64,000 bases of DNA from Certhia americana (GCA_018697195.1 CM031878.1:37208283-37272282), one strand, 5' to 3'. Positions 22,083 to 35,625 are shown, counted from the stretch's first letter. Notes: a model not told the origin generated them from the letters alone. Made by a program: numbers and translations.

Positions 22083-24014
22083 CAGTTACCACTTTTCCAT
22101 GCCTCCTAGATGGTACAGCAAGAAAACCCCTGAGCTCCCATTCAAACATTGAAGTGCACTTTTTCTAAAAAAATATTTTTGTTAAAAGCCATGCATCCCA
22201 TGTGACAGCAAAACATTTTTAGCAGTGCTACTGAAATGCTGAATACAATAGTATTTCCTTCAGGAATGTCCTTTTTTACTTGAATTTCTTCATGACTCCC
22301 AAGAAATCAGTGGGATTCAGTTACAATTTGCTATGGACTTAATGGTGTTTGTTAAATCTTCTGATTACATGAAGCACAACTCATATTCTCATTTATCATT
22401 TTCACGTATCTTTAAAATCTATTTCTCATCAAACCCCCTCCATTACAGGTGCACTTCAGGAAAGGGAGCTAATAATCTGACATGATTCATGTAATGAAGA
22501 CCTGACACCCCCTGCCATTCTTTTCAAGTGCTGTTGGCACTAGTTAATATTTTCCACCTTTACTTGAGGTAATTTCCTAGTTTTCTATAGACAAGAAAAA
22601 CATTTCAATGACACCCACAGCTCCAAACCACTACTTAGCACATAATGAACTAATTTAAACCAAGTCAATTTGATTCCAATTTTCCACCATGTGAAACAGA
22701 TGCTTTTTACCAGGGCCAAAAACCGTACATAAAGAACAGTAGCATGTGAGCACATTCCTAACTCTAGGTGTAAAGTAAGCCTACATAGTACTATATTTCA
22801 AACAACATTTAATAGAAAGTAAGAAAATATATGAAATTACAGGCTTAACCACTATGTGTTTGCCATTTCATTCCAGATCGCTTCCCAGATGTAAAATTTT
22901 ATTTTTGGTAAAGTTTAGCTTGCTTATTTTGGTTATGAAAAGAAGATTCAGTAGCTGCTTATTTTGTTTGTAGTGAAAACAAGACTTTGTACTAAAATAT
23001 TTGCAACAATCTGATGAAGATTAGATTCAAGACTAGGCTGTTGAAATTTAACCTTTAACATAAGCTATTGAGTAAAAATATTTTTTTTTATTTATTATGT
23101 GAAAGTTTTTACTTTTTTTACTTCAGTGCATCTTCCTCTGAAGAATCTTAAACTAAGTGCATCTTAAACTGAGAAAATAATGACTGCAGCACATAAGAAA
23201 ACCTGTCTTACTCTCCAGGACACTACAAAAGCTGTAAATCCTCCAAGCAATAGATACGTTAATGTATTTGTATTTCAAGCTTTTGTATGCTTTTTATCAC
23301 CACACGGCATCAAAGGCAGGGTTTAGATCTCTTAACAAAGTAAGAATACACAACAGTATCTCTCTAATACTGCCATGAGTGGCTAACAATAGGACTGTAA
23401 TAACAAGGTCCTAATTTAAAAGTCAAGGCTCCATGTTGTTAAGTCATGGATTACACAGAACACTCTAATACAACTGCATGGTTTAGCAAAGAGCAAGTGG
23501 TAGCTTAGGAGAATATTTGATACTTTTAAGTCATTGATGATGGACAAGGGTGCTCTCTTTGCCGTGTGTTTGGGAAGGAGATATATATATCTTCTGCTAC
23601 TAGGGAAGACTGGGCTGTATCCTAACAAAACCCTTGCTAAAAAAAAGTGTTTTGATTCTCAGGAGGGAAAAGGAAATAATTGACTGCTGGGCACATTTGT
23701 CTAAGCAAATACAGCAGAAAAGTCTGTCAGCAGTTTGAGGATAGTTGAGAAGTGATTGCCTGAAGTGATGGTAGAATTTTCTATATAGTGTTTTTGTATT
23801 TTTTATTAATCCATTGGCAGGTTCACTTGCTTTTGTTGTCCCGTTGTTATCGTTAAGCTGTTATTGAATACAGTCTGTAAGTGAATTCAGAGCCAAAAGA
23901 GTAAGTAAAGCCACACAGAGCAAAAGTCTGTGATAGTAGGAGCTGACATTGCAAGGTCATTTAGACAAAGGAAACAAATAAAGAATCTTCCTAGAAAAAA
24001 ATACAGCATCCTTA

Positions 24015-24082
24015 AATATAGTCATCTATATTATATCTCAAATTAATAAATATAATATAGTCATCTATATTATATATCAAAT
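24015..24082. repeat. 29-bp imperfect direct duplication
   Basis: Copies 24015-24043 and 24054-24082 differ at one base and are offset by 39 bases. The unit is AT-rich and itself partly self-complementary. Confidence 0.8.
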
Positions 24083-25918
24083 ATCTAGAATGATCTACAG
24101 TCATCTTGTGTGGATACAGTGTGAACTCTGATACTGTAATGGCCAGAAGTGCAGAAAATCACACATTCACAGGTGAACATCACATCTGTGTACCTAATGA
24201 GTAAGCAACTTCTAGAGCACAATATGAGCACTACTGTAGAGACAACATACAAAACAGACGTGTTTCAGAAGTTTTGTTTCAGAGTAGTTCTTATCTGGCT
24301 TGTGCTAAATGTCCATTAGCAATTAGTGCTGCTAAGTGATGTTCTCTGGTTTAGTTTAACCATAAGGGAATTTTTCAATGCCTTGAGACTAGTCAGTGAT
24401 CTGAAACTCCACGTGCTGGAGTGATTGGGAAACTTCCTTAAAGGCAGTCTCTTAACTAAACAAAAAAACTAATATAACCTAGTGGAACTAGAGCAGCAGC
24501 TCCTTCTGTGGGACAGAAGTTCATGCTGCTGCAAATGAGAGCTAATGAGAATGATGAGAGCTGATGAGCTGCACATCATTTCAGGAGACTGATGATCTCC
24601 TCACTGCTTTGGTTCCTCAATAATGCAGTTCTAGTGACAGATACTGATAAACACAGAAATCATTCATCAGCATATGATTAGTATATAATGCATATGTTAA
24701 ATAAAAATAAATGCGATTTAGCATGAATTTCATGTACTCTGACAAAAATTGTTTCTCAAAACAACTTTGTACTTGTATGGAAGCCCAGGTCAGAGAGTAT
24801 CAGGTGATTCAAGAAGGAAAATCAGACACACTTTTTATTTGTGGAACAGGTGTTGAAGGCACTCATTTCACTACAGTTATCACTACCTGTGCTAGACCTC
24901 AGACTCTTCCAAAGACTGAAAACCATATGGCATGTTGGAAATGCAGGAAAGGGTGAGGTGGAGACATAGGCAGAATAATCGATGTGGCTGGGTGTCTATG
25001 GCTAATCTGGAAGTGACTGAACTGTCACTGGCCCCTTTCCACCTCTGTGACCAGCAGAAGACACAGCCATCCTTTAGCTGTAGTTCCAGCCAGACTAGCT
25101 GAGTAGGTATTGCACATTCCTCAGCACGCTTGGGGAGGTTGTTGAAAACCAGGATGTTTTGGGCTTTTTTCAGCATTCCAAATGAAACAATGAAGGTAAT
25201 TATTTCTTTGCTTTTTAAAATGATACTGAATTTGTATCTAATTACAAGAAGTACCTGGAGGGTTTCCCATGGTTATTTTTTTTCTTTCCTCAAAAGTCTT
25301 TCAGCACAGAACCATTGTTACAATACTTCCCTGAGGGATCAACCGTGCAATCCCAGCTCTGGCAAGGGTCCCACAGGCTTTAACAAGTGCTCAGCTTGAG
25401 TCTGTGTTACTAACTGGGCCCTCGATGGATAATTAATTTGGAAAGGGGAGTATATTGTATCTAATGATCTTTTTGCTGACAAAAAAAAAAAAGTTCTGTT
25501 TCTTGAAACTGCATTGTGTTTCATCTGCATTAAATTCACCTGAGAGACTGTCAAATGTTTCACCTGATGTTCTTCAAATTATTACAAATGATAAAACATG
25601 GTGTTTTGATATTTTATATTACTAAAAGGCATGAAAACTCATAAGAAAATGCTTCCTTTCATGAAAATAATTTTGTTTCTAATTCTACTGATCTAATTTT
25701 TCATTTTGCTTAAGTCAAGCAAAAAATCTTTTTTAAACACCCTCATAAAAAAGAATCCCTCCTTCCCCCTTAGACTGACATCAGTAAGAGTCTCTTTAAA
25801 ATCCTGCAAGTGTGAATTACTTCATTCTGAGTTTCACCAATTTTCCAAATATCTGACAGCTGATGATGGATTTGTCCCCATTAGCAGATGATAAGGCACA
25901 AGAATTTCAACTACTGGT

Positions 25919-25985
25919 CCAATAAATCACAGAACTATAGACTCATTTAAGTTAGAAAAGACCTATGAAATAACTGAGTCCAAAA
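25919..25985 (-). mobile_element. Diverged CR1 3' tail
   Basis: AATCACAGAACTATAGACTC, then AAGTTAGAAAAGACCTATG and GAGTCCAA, reproduce the complement of the avian CR1 3' end (ATAGAATCATAGAAT, GGTTGGAAAAGACC, GAGTCCAAC). Only about 65 bases remain, too decayed to name a subfamily. Confidence 0.7.
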
Positions 25986-27239
25986 TACAAAGAAGTATTT
26001 TGACTTGATCTGATGACTCATCACTTCTGCAGGTGATTCCTCCACAGAAAATTAATTTGTTTGGTTTTCAGTATTTCATAGGTTAGAGAAGAGAAAGCTT
26101 TTTACTGGAATATATCTTGTAATACTTTATCTGATCTAATGTTAATGGGTCTCATGCCAGAAAAATCGATTTTTTCTTTTTTTTTTTAACCTGGAAGGTG
26201 CCTCCCCAGAAAAGGCCACTGAAATAATCTGTTGTCAGTACTTAATAACACACAGCTGTGTCACACTGTCAAATAGGAAGACTCGTATGCACAAACTAGA
26301 AGTTCAGTTAACTGGTCTACCAGGAGAAGCATCAGGAAAGAAGGCTTTAACTACTGAGTACCTCCTTCTGTGTCTCCAGCTCACAGGGGACGTTTGCCCT
26401 AGTGCAGGCTGCTCTGTCTAACACAGGCTGCTGTGACGGCACTTGAAGACACACTCCTGAGTTGGAGCCTTGAGGGAGACACAGTCCTCGAGGAGTCAGG
26501 GGATGTGAGAGGTAGTGAGGCGCTTTGAGACCTTACAGTGAGATGTCCAGCCTGCTTCAGCTTTTCTTTTGTTGTTTAAACATAGCCACTTAGCTGGGAA
26601 AGTTTTGATGCATCCTTTTGTTTCAAAGATCAGGATTTTTGGCCTATCTCATTGCAAAATATGACCACAAAAATAACATAACATTGCTTCAGCATACACC
26701 AGTGTTCAAATTTTTTTATCTTACTAGTTTGGTTATTTTGCTAAGGGATGGAAAAAGCTCAATATTGTTTACCAGTGGTTTCATATAATGAAATATACAC
26801 ACCCATTTTTCTTTCTGGAGTCCAGAAAGAAAGAACCAAATTAAAAATGTGGACTGATAATATGTTCTGTTTCCAAGAGAATTAAACAGTCTTGAACATT
26901 TTATCATAGATTTTTAGGAGTCTGCAACTGCGCCAAAAAATGACAAAGACAGCAGACATGGAGGATAAGAAACTGTAGATATCAGAGGTCACAAACACAG
27001 ATAAATAAAATACTAGTTAAACATCTTGAAAGGCCAAGATGAAATTCCAAGAATTTAACTTTGTCATTGAAGTATTTCCTTCTTGAAAATAACGGGAGAT
27101 TTTTGCTTCTAACTACATACAAATGCAGGAGTGCAATCTATAAAAAATATTATATGTCAGAGTTAGCATTACATAAATCGCAACCATCTCATTTCAGTCA
27201 GTTTTAAACCACAAAAAAACCCCCTAAGTCTATTTTGAA
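25986..27239. other. Non-coding DNA, nothing recognised
   Basis: No gene. The part around 26390-26560 is a little richer in G/C and may be an old repeat, but I cannot name it. Confidence 0.5.
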
Positions 27240-27545
27240 ATATAATACCTTGAACTGAGCCAAGCTTATTGCTAATGCATTTATTAATAATCCTGTCTCC
27301 CGGCATATTTGGGAACATTCAGAGCCTCAGTGTTCCAGCTGGGTCGCTTCATGTTGACTAGAAATATGTCAGATTGTATAGTCTGTGATTGGATACAAAC
27401 CTTTCACATGCTTGTTTTCATTTGAACCCAGATAAGGATCACCCTCTTACAAAAACAAAATGGATGTGATTAGGTACTATGTATTTATAATTGCTCACCT
27501 TGGCTTAATATTCACTGGGAGCAACTGAAGCGTCACATTAATTTT
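27240..27545. promoter_or_regulatory. Candidate conserved non-coding element
   Basis: Balanced sequence rich in transcription-factor-like words: AATGCATTTATTAATAAT (octamer/homeodomain-like), GTGATTGGAT (inverted CCAAT), CAGATAAGGAT (GATA) and TTATAATTGC. There are no repeats. This is an impression of constraint, not a measurement. Confidence 0.25.
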
Positions 27546-27622
27546 TGCAGCTGCTTTTGCACCCTTCTACCTCTCTGGTGTATAATTTCTAGGTGCACTT
27601 TTAAATGTCCAGGAAAAAAATT

Positions 27623-27645
27623 AAATGAATAAATGAATAAATGAA

Positions 27646-27676
<31 letters not shown>

Positions 27677-27678
27677 AA
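27623..27678. repeat. AAAT/AATG tetranucleotide microsatellite
   Basis: AATG-type units pass into pure AAAT units over about 55 bases. Confidence 0.95.
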
Positions 27679-30299
27679 AGCAGCTGGCAGCACAAACTCT
27701 GAAAGATTTTGTACTTCTTAAGTCAGAGGTGACACAGTTTAAATATGCATGTGATACTGAAGTCATAAATATCTTCTCCTTACAGGAAATCTATACATAC
27801 AAATGACAAGTAAGTGGTAATTCTCCTGTGACTCAGATCAGAGTTGCTCTCCTCAGGATGCTTTAGCCTGACTGCACTTGCCAGTTCAGTTTCCTAATGG
27901 ACCCCACTATTCATGGTGTGTGTGTAGATACTTGTAGAATGTGGCATGTTATTTTAGATCAGGGGCAGATGTGCAAGCACCTTCCAAGAGGCCTTACCCT
28001 CCTCGCTTCAGTCTGGGTACATTTGCCTTGTATCTTTGTCTCCATTTGCCGAGCTTTATTTCTATGCTAAAAATCTACTACACTTCTTAGCAAACACCCT
28101 CTGCTCACCCTTATTTTTTGGGGCTCAGACTGTGACTCTGGATTCATCAAGAAAATCTTCATGATCAGTGCTCTTCATTGTTCCTTGTTGGTGTCAGCAG
28201 AATAAGCAGAATCAAGAGAAAATTAAGGAAGATACAAATCTAGGCCATTATTTTCCTTTATTTGCTGGTGTGCCTCTGGGACAAAGTCATCAGAGATGGA
28301 CAGGAATAAGGTACCACACCGAGAGTTCTCAAACACCTTCTTGGGCAGGGGCAAAGAGATGAGTGGAAAGCCTAGTTCAGATGACTCCCTGGGGATGGTG
28401 AAGCCATGCACTACAGCACTTGCCGTTGCTGCTCTGGCTGCCCAGCCCAGGTGGGGAAATCCCTTGCCGGCAGAATTGGATGTGACTATTTTCTGACTTT
28501 GTCTAGACTCACAGCAGCGCTCTGACCCCCAATTGCACACAGAGCTGACTTAGGCACTGCTGGCTGATGCAACTCTGCATATGAAGGGCTCTTCATCATT
28601 AGTCTTGGGAAAGCAAATACTGGAGAAGGAGCACTGTAAGAACAGCACATTTCTTGTCTGGGTGGAGCTGACCGAATTGCCTCTTGGACCCTTGGTCAAT
28701 GGGTGGAAGACATTGCTTCAGTCTGTGCCAATTAAGCTAGACCTGTGCTGAAGGCATCTTCCCTCTTCCTCCATTTCACAACCAACATTCTGTGAGCACC
28801 AGCAGGTATGAATCAATGTGATATGCCATGCTCAAGACAAAATACAAACTTCAAACCAGCTAATTCAGGAAAGAGCTTCCTGCAATGCCGTAGGATACAC
28901 AGTTCTTCTATGACTTCTTCCTTGTTTTAATGCTACATAGCTCTAAAATTTTCCTTTATCTGAATTGAGCTTATTTGCAGGTCCAGTCCAGGATTCCATC
29001 CCAATTTTTTTTAGTAGCCAAAACTCTTACTTTCTGTTAAGGGCTGTTCTGTTTCAGAGAGGACAGTATGTTGGACCTTTCTGCTTTTACTCCAGTCAAG
29101 CATTGTTACAGTTACACAAGGATCCCTCCGATCTTTGCTCACACAACTGCTCTGACACAGGGAATTTTTACTTTTAAACCTTTAGAAAAAACATTCAGCT
29201 AATCTTCTGGGCTCTAGTTCAGGAAAGAAACCTCCTAATGTTAAACATATGCCTTGGAATTGTCATTTAAAGTAAGGGATCTGGAATTCCTGTTTCTGCT
29301 AAAGACTGCAATTAAATGTCATCCTCGATAGGAGTACATTCTGGATTTGGGCATTAATGAGGATGTCCAGGGACAAACAATAGGCACCTTTTAGATTTGC
29401 ATTAGCTTTACAACACCTACCATTTGCAGCAGCTTATGTCCAAACACAAGAGCACGTATGGAGTGGAAGTTAAGCCATACTTACACGTGAAGGAAAGCAG
29501 TGTTGACTGCAGGGTAGCCAAAGGCATGGCTGAACCTTGCTGTTTAGAGAGAGATTAACAGGTTTTGGGCCTTAGTTCTTTAAGATCTTTAGTGTTCTTT
29601 CGGGACACCTAAGTCCTTTCAACATTCACTGCATTTAAGGGCATTCAGTGCTTTGCAGGATTAGTTCCAGCTACACCATTTTGAAAAATCTCTTTGATAC
29701 TTGGTGGTGATATGTGAAGTTTGTAGCATCATTTTTCACTGTTTTTATTCATGCATAGAGCACAGCCACCTCAAGCACATTCATATGTCCAAAACTGAGA
29801 TGAAATCACATATTCTGGGGTTAAGAAAACTTTCCAATTATTTCTTTTTCGTGTGTCCAGATGCGAAGACAGAGCTTTAGAACACATTTTTGGGCTGTGT
29901 CTGCAAACAAGTAATGAGGGCAGTGTTTGCTGTGTAGTACCTGTAGCAGTGGGTGCATATGTTTGAGAGCTGGAGGGGTCAAGTCACTGGCTGGTTTCAC
30001 CTTTCTCAAAGACAGGGGAGGTTTCCCGAGTCCTTTAACGGGAAGGATTTGTCACATGATATCTCCAATGGTCTTCTTCCAAGTGTCAGCTGTAACATAA
30101 CACTTTTCAACTAAGACAATAAATTGGCTTAAATTTAGCAGGAAAAAACCACCTGGCTCTGTACCAAGTCTGATAAGCAATAAACAAAACATAACCGAAA
30201 GGGGAAAAAAAAATTTAAAATAGAAAAATTGAACATCAGAAAATCTACAAATTCTGTGTCCCTGCCCCCCCTTCCCTATTTACATGGTTGGGGTTTTTT
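27679..30299. other. Non-coding DNA, nothing certain
   Basis: A 105-codon minus frame (28223-28540) and its plus counterpart show no domain I recognise. A stretch at 29557-29672 (GGGCATTCAGTGCTTTGCAG and surrounding) vaguely resembles an old amniote interspersed repeat, too weakly to name. Confidence 0.5.
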
Positions 30300-30660
30300 T
30301 GGTTTTTTTTTTTCCCGTTTTCTCATCAGGTGTGCTGATGGAAACCGTGGGTACGAAGCTCCGGTAATTGTCCCAAATTCCTGAGCCCTCCGTCCTTCAG
30401 CGGGGCCAATAATGAAGACAGAGGAGAGAGAGAGGCCGGGATGTGCCTGCCTGCCTGGAATGCAGCCGGAGCTGAAAGCTGACACCAGCTTGCTGGAAAA
30501 GGACTAGCGAGCAAAGGCTGTCTCCAAGACAACAGAGTATTTTCCCTGTGATGCATTTACACAGTGGGGTTAAAGTTCTGTGAAAGCAACAGCTGTTGTA
30601 AAAACATTGTATTAAATATGCTTAGAACTGTAAAACGCGTGCTCCTCATGTTGCACTTTG
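30300..30660. promoter_or_regulatory. Candidate regulatory island
   Basis: Moderately GC-rich with a few CpG in AT-rich surroundings. It contains CCAATAATGAAGACAG, a GAGAGAGAGAG run and CAACAGCTGTTGTA, an extended E-box palindrome (CAGCTG core with flanks). There is no open frame of note. It could be an enhancer or an untranslated exon. Confidence 0.3.
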
Positions 30661-31662
30661 CTCGAGAGAAATGTGGAAACCTGTGGTATGTCTGAGAGAG
30701 AGTTTCTGCTCTCTGTTTTATAAATGTTCATGCTCCATTTTCAATCTTTTCCTGCTGAGATAGCTTCTTCTTCAGACCATTTTTCTCTAAAGTTGGCTTT
30801 CAAGTTAAAAGCTAATGACAAAAGCATGACTGGGTCTGCTTCTTGCTTTTACCCCTTTAAACTATGTGTTTTGCTTGAAAACTTAATTTCTACTCTGTGT
30901 GCGCTCTTGTGTTTGGACTTAAGCTGCTGCAAATGAACCTTGCTTATCCTGGTGCCACCCATATATGTGGCCCAGCTATCATTTGCAGCTCACACTCATC
31001 AACACTAATATTTTTCCATCACTAGAGAGCAATCTCCTGCAGTGCTCTACTGTTACTGCCTTTGCTAACCTCTGTGGAGAAGCTTTGCATGTGTAAAGCA
31101 GATAAAATATTACCAGCTTCAAAAATCAGAGGCTGGCAAAACAAGAGATTGCTTCAGAGCGACTTTCTCCTCTTGTTTTGCATTTCCTAGAGGCTCTACT
31201 AACAGTTATATAGCAGGGCTGTAGGATGTCAGTTCCTGTCTTTAAATCCCTGCTGTACATACAGAAAGTTAGATTTAGGAAACTGATTATGGCCTGGGTT
31301 TATTTATGATTTTCTGTTCCTGTCTCACTGCATTGGGTCCTCCACCCAGGATTGTCTTTTCACTAGAGATTTTGTTTCTTCTTTCCTGACCAAAAAATGG
31401 GTTGGTTTTGCTCCTTTTCCAGAGGTACTCCAAATAAATAACATGTGAATATTTAGTGAATTTTCGAGCCTACTGGGTCTGAGCCCATTCTGGCAATGTG
31501 AACCTGCCCATCCCTAGTAAAAATACTAATAGGAAATTACTCTTCCACCCAACATCTGCAGATAGCTTGTCCTAATGCACTTGGCAATGACGCCAAGAAA
31601 AGCTTCTCCATCCTTCACCTAGCAGCTGCCGTCATCACGACAGCCCAGCTATAACTGAGATG
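30661..31662. other. Non-coding DNA, nothing recognised
   Basis: No gene or repeat seen. Confidence 0.6.
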
Positions 31663-31667
31663 GTTAC
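31663..31667. repeat. Solo-LTR target-site duplication, left copy (GTTAC)
   Basis: Five bases identical to 32124-32128, directly flanking the LTR. Confidence 0.8.
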
Positions 31668-32123
31668 TGTCTTGGTTTGGAAAGACAGGGGTGTCTGCTA
31701 GGGAACCAAAAAANNNNNNNNNNAAGTGTCCCGTCTGGGCAGGGGCTGCAGAAAATACAGCGTGGGGAGACCTCGAACAAAACTGAAGAAACCGTGGGTG
31801 CAGGGCAGGGAGAAGGAGCTCCTGGCAGGGCAGGGAGGGAACGGGTTCCCAAAATCCCGGGGGACACACGAAGAGACGGTGGTCTGACCAAGTTCCAGGT
31901 GAAGGATGGTGAGAGCCGCACCGAGATGAGCAGCTCCTGGCCGTTTTATCGAGTGCAGAAAAACTGCCCCGAGCAAAGTGAAGACGGTGCCTTCCCTGTC
32001 TCTGCCTTAGCTGCTTCTTTTGTTTGGCCCTAAGCACCCATGAGCACTGAAAAGCACCCAGCCATTAGCTTCTTAGCAACTTCTGGGAAAAAATTCTATA
32101 AGAAAATAACCCGACCCCCAACA
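31668..32123 (+). mobile_element. Solo LTR of an avian endogenous retrovirus
   Basis: It starts TGTCTTGGTTTGGAAAGACA and ends CCCCCAACA, so it has TG...CA termini, and is flanked by a perfect 5-bp duplication GTTAC. There is no internal retroviral sequence, so it is a solo LTR left by recombination between two LTRs. Five-base duplications and TGTCxTGG starts suit the ERVL-type group, but class is tentative. Retained CpGs and the perfect duplication suggest it is fairly young. Ten N (31714-31723) follow an A-run. Open frames here, up to 140 codons, are shadows of the LTR. Orientation is tentative: no clear AATAAA was found on either strand. Confidence 0.85.
31714..31723. other. Assembly gap (10 N)
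   Basis: Ten unresolved bases inside the solo LTR, just after an A-run that is probably longer than shown. Confidence 0.99.
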
Positions 32124-32128
32124 GTTAC
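32124..32128. repeat. Solo-LTR target-site duplication, right copy (GTTAC)
   Basis: Identical to 31663-31667. Confidence 0.8.
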
Positions 32129-35100
32129 ACATTTCTGCAAAGCTGTTTGAGTGTGTTTCAGGAATCCCAGGAAAGAGAGCATGAGAGGAAGGTGTTTGCA
32201 TATGCGGACTCACAAGTATGCCAAAGCGGGGAGCAGGAAAATATTGCCAAATCCCACTCTTCCTGACTTCTTAAAACATATTCAACCAATTGAAATATTC
32301 AATGTGAAGGATAATTTCAACCTTATGAATGTATGTGTGGGAAAAACTTAATTTTAAATATGTTGTGTTTTGGAAAAGAACGTTCAAACACATGCTTGAA
32401 TACATACATAGGAGACAGAGAGAAATCTCAGTATCTGGGCTTGATTTACTTCCATGTGCTTGAAGGTACAAACTTCACATATTCTACATCTGTTGGAACG
32501 CAGCAAAACAGAAGCTGTGGGCTTTTACTGCTGCCTGAGTCCATGTTTATAGGACACTGTTGTCCCACTTCATGCTACAGACTGGATCTTCACATGTTGT
32601 TGAATTTCTGCCTGAACATAAAAGACCCATTCAACTTCAGTAGAAAAAGCATGCCTAAGTTGCTTCAGCAATTTCGAGAACCTCAGCCTAAATAATTTTA
32701 ATTTATCAGAAGTGAAAAAGTTACCTTACTCGAGACAGACTCAAAATTACTTATTTCAGATGAGGCTTTGAATGTTCAGCACTCTTTTAAGTGTAGCTTC
32801 TATAGGGGCAAAAGCCCTGGGGAACTTGAGAAAATCCTCTCATTTATGAAAACTAAACATCCTCATGGGGAAGGGAGACTTTCAAAATGCTCTTTCAAGA
32901 ATTCAGCTAGAGGAATCAGGTGGGTTGAATATTTGTTCAGTACCAGCTGGTGTGTGGGAGCAGCATCTTTGAAGCAGCACAAATGACAGCCCCTTGTCCA
33001 CTTTGATTTGTGGTCATTTCAAAAATGGATTTTGAAAGCATTTTCCCAACCACCTGTTCTTGATTCTTCTGTCCTCATGAAATATGTGGCCCTCAGGAAA
33101 ACATCTTCAGGTTTAATAACCAGAAGGCTGTATAACCAGGAAAGACCATTTTATTTAGTTGAGATCCTTCCAAACATCAGGTTTTTTTCAACATTCTTTT
33201 TCAATATTTTCTCACAACTCCAGAAGGTGAGGGCCAGATCTTCAAACAGAGCCTGTGACTGGCAGTATCTCAATATGTAAGACAGAAGAGGAAGAGATTC
33301 TGACTCCAGGGGGAGGCAAAGAATAGAAAGCACTTATAATTAAGTTCCTGTTCCTAAAACTCTCACTTCTGGGATGAGCTGTTTGCAACATCATCACAAA
33401 ATTGTTCTTCAGATGGAGGGTAAGATTTTTGTTGGCTTTGCTTCTGGTACCTGCAGAAGACACCAGGGAATTCACCACTGGCTGACAACACATAGCAATA
33501 AGTGTAGTTTAAAGCTACATCATGTTTTGTGTCATGTGAGTCTATCAGTCAGGGAGTAAGAGATACGGTGTTTGAAAAATACAGCTAGAGATATGCATTT
33601 AATTCAGAGGGAAGATTTTAAACAAGTGCATCTATGAAAATAAGTGGCTGATTCCCAACAAAACTAAAGCCTTAATTCCATGATGAACCCATTATCCCAC
33701 TCTCAACCAGTACACAATTCTTGGTTTTATATCAGAAAAAGGACATTGTACTTTTCTTAAGCCCCAATCTATATGAAATCCTATTGTTACGGCATTCACC
33801 ACAACAATGGCCCTTTGGAGCACTCAAAATGCCTGGCTGTCAATTAGGTTACTATAAGGAAGGAACAGGACATTGTTTACATCACAATGCAGCATCAATG
33901 AAGGTATATACATTAGCCAGATGAATGCCTTCTGCCGTGTTTCAGTAAGGCCAGTGCAATCAGTGCTGACAATGAATATCAAGCAGGTCCCTTGCAACAC
34001 ACTGTGCAGGTATCATCAGACTGTGCACTGTATCTGGGTGCCCAGTACAACTCAATATGTGGTGTGCTCCACAGATTGGTAATGTTTTGGAGGAGTTTGC
34101 TCCAGGGCAAAACTATAGATGGGAGGAGGGGTTCAAAGATACCTAACAGTCTGGCACTGACCCATTGAAAATAAGGAAGCAGTTTCATACAGCCTCAGCA
34201 TTTGCCTTTGTTATTAGGAAATAAATCAGCCTTTGTTTTTTCTGGACAAAGTGAAGGAATGTCATTATGACTTATAAATTGTGCAGTTACAAAACAATCA
34301 GGAAATCTTCCCATTTAAATCTGAATACCTTTAATTGTTGGGAATTTAAACTTTAGTCTATTGAGTGAAACAAATGCTTAAATAGAGCTCTTCATTGAAA
34401 TTCTGTGTTTGAGCTAAAACCTGCATAAAAAAAAACCCAAAACAACAAACCAACAACTGTGAGGTTGGTAAAAGACTGAACAAATCTTACAGTTGCACCA
34501 TTTAATGCCTTTTGACTGAAGATGAGATGAAACCACAGTTGACAAAGTGGCAAATTAGTGTGGTTGGTAGTGCTTTACTAACTCTATTCCAAATGTATTT
34601 AGAGAGTATTTTCCATCTCATGCCATTATACGGTTTCCTTAAGTCCATCTGGAGTCTCAGTCCTGAACACAGCGGTGCACTGGTAGTTAACAGAGAAAGA
34701 CAAAAACACTTGAAGTCAAACATAAGCAGACTTCCTTGCTTTCTCAGGGAATAGCAGCAAACATACAGTGCTTGCTCCCAAGTTATCCAAGTTTGCCCAC
34801 AGAATTTGTTATGTCATTGAGGTAAACTTCTCTGTCCTGATGTCAGCTAGGTCAAGCAAAATCTAGATGAAGAAATGGTGGAATTTTTGAGAAACAGATA
34901 AAATTGTTGCAGTGACTTTGTGTGTGACTAAAAGCAAATGCTCCACTTAAAAAAACCCCCCTGTCACTAGGCAGATGAGCTGGCATCATTGATCTGGCAA
35001 TTAGAGCTGCAGGCTTAGAAATGATCTGTGAATAATGTCAGCACCCTGATAGATATGATTTTATTGGGGCTTTCATGGTGTAAGAACCTTGCTGCTGCTA

Positions 35101-35625
35101 GAATTTCCTTTTTCCAGCCTTTATCTCTGGCTAAGCTCCACCCCTCACGGATTTTCACACTGTCCCTTCTCAGAGATGACCTCTCTTCCACCTCTGACCT
35201 CCTTCAGAGTTTTCACCCTTGCTTTAACAATTGATTTATGATGTGCCTGTGAAAGGGTCAAGCCTACTTTTACGGTTTGCTTAAAATATTTCTTTTTTGG
35301 GTAGATACAGAAGTGGTGCTTAATAAGTGCTAAGTAAATAAACTAAGTATTGGAGACAGCTTCCCTTTTCTGCTAACTACTAGATGTCTCTAAAACTCTT
35401 TGTAACAAGTGTTTACCAAGTCTTCAAACAAATTAACTGATAACTGTAATAATTTTGTGCCTAATGAAATGTGTCAAGGGTTTAGGATTTCCAAAAAGAG
35501 TAATTTCAAATTAAGTTGTCTCACAGTTCAGTGAAAAGGCAATACTAAAGATAATTCAAGGACTTGTATATGTAATGGACAGGAAGTCTATTTTTCTTTT
35601 AGTTTGACAGATTGATCTTCCATAG
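32129..35625. other. Non-coding DNA, nothing recognised
   Basis: A 120-codon plus frame (32333-32695) has no domain. The stretch 33780-34080 reads as possibly conserved (for example AACAATGGCCCTTTGGAGCA), without proof. A small A/C-rich tract is at 34425-34460. Confidence 0.5.

Larger units (their letters stand above)
21426..25918. other. Non-coding DNA with minor local repeats
   Basis: No gene recognised. Two local structures are listed separately (22056-22082 and 24015-24082). The portion 22440-22580 reads like a possible conserved element but cannot be proved. Several 60-95-codon frames lack domains. Confidence 0.5.

Noticed and set aside
28223..28540. 105-codon minus frame
   Set aside because: No recognisable domain; the opposite strand is also open, suggesting composition.
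29557..29672. Weak resemblance to an old amniote interspersed repeat
   Set aside because: Only scattered words match; not strong enough to call.
31615..32037. 140-codon minus frame and overlapping frames
   Set aside because: They lie inside the solo LTR and cross its N gap.
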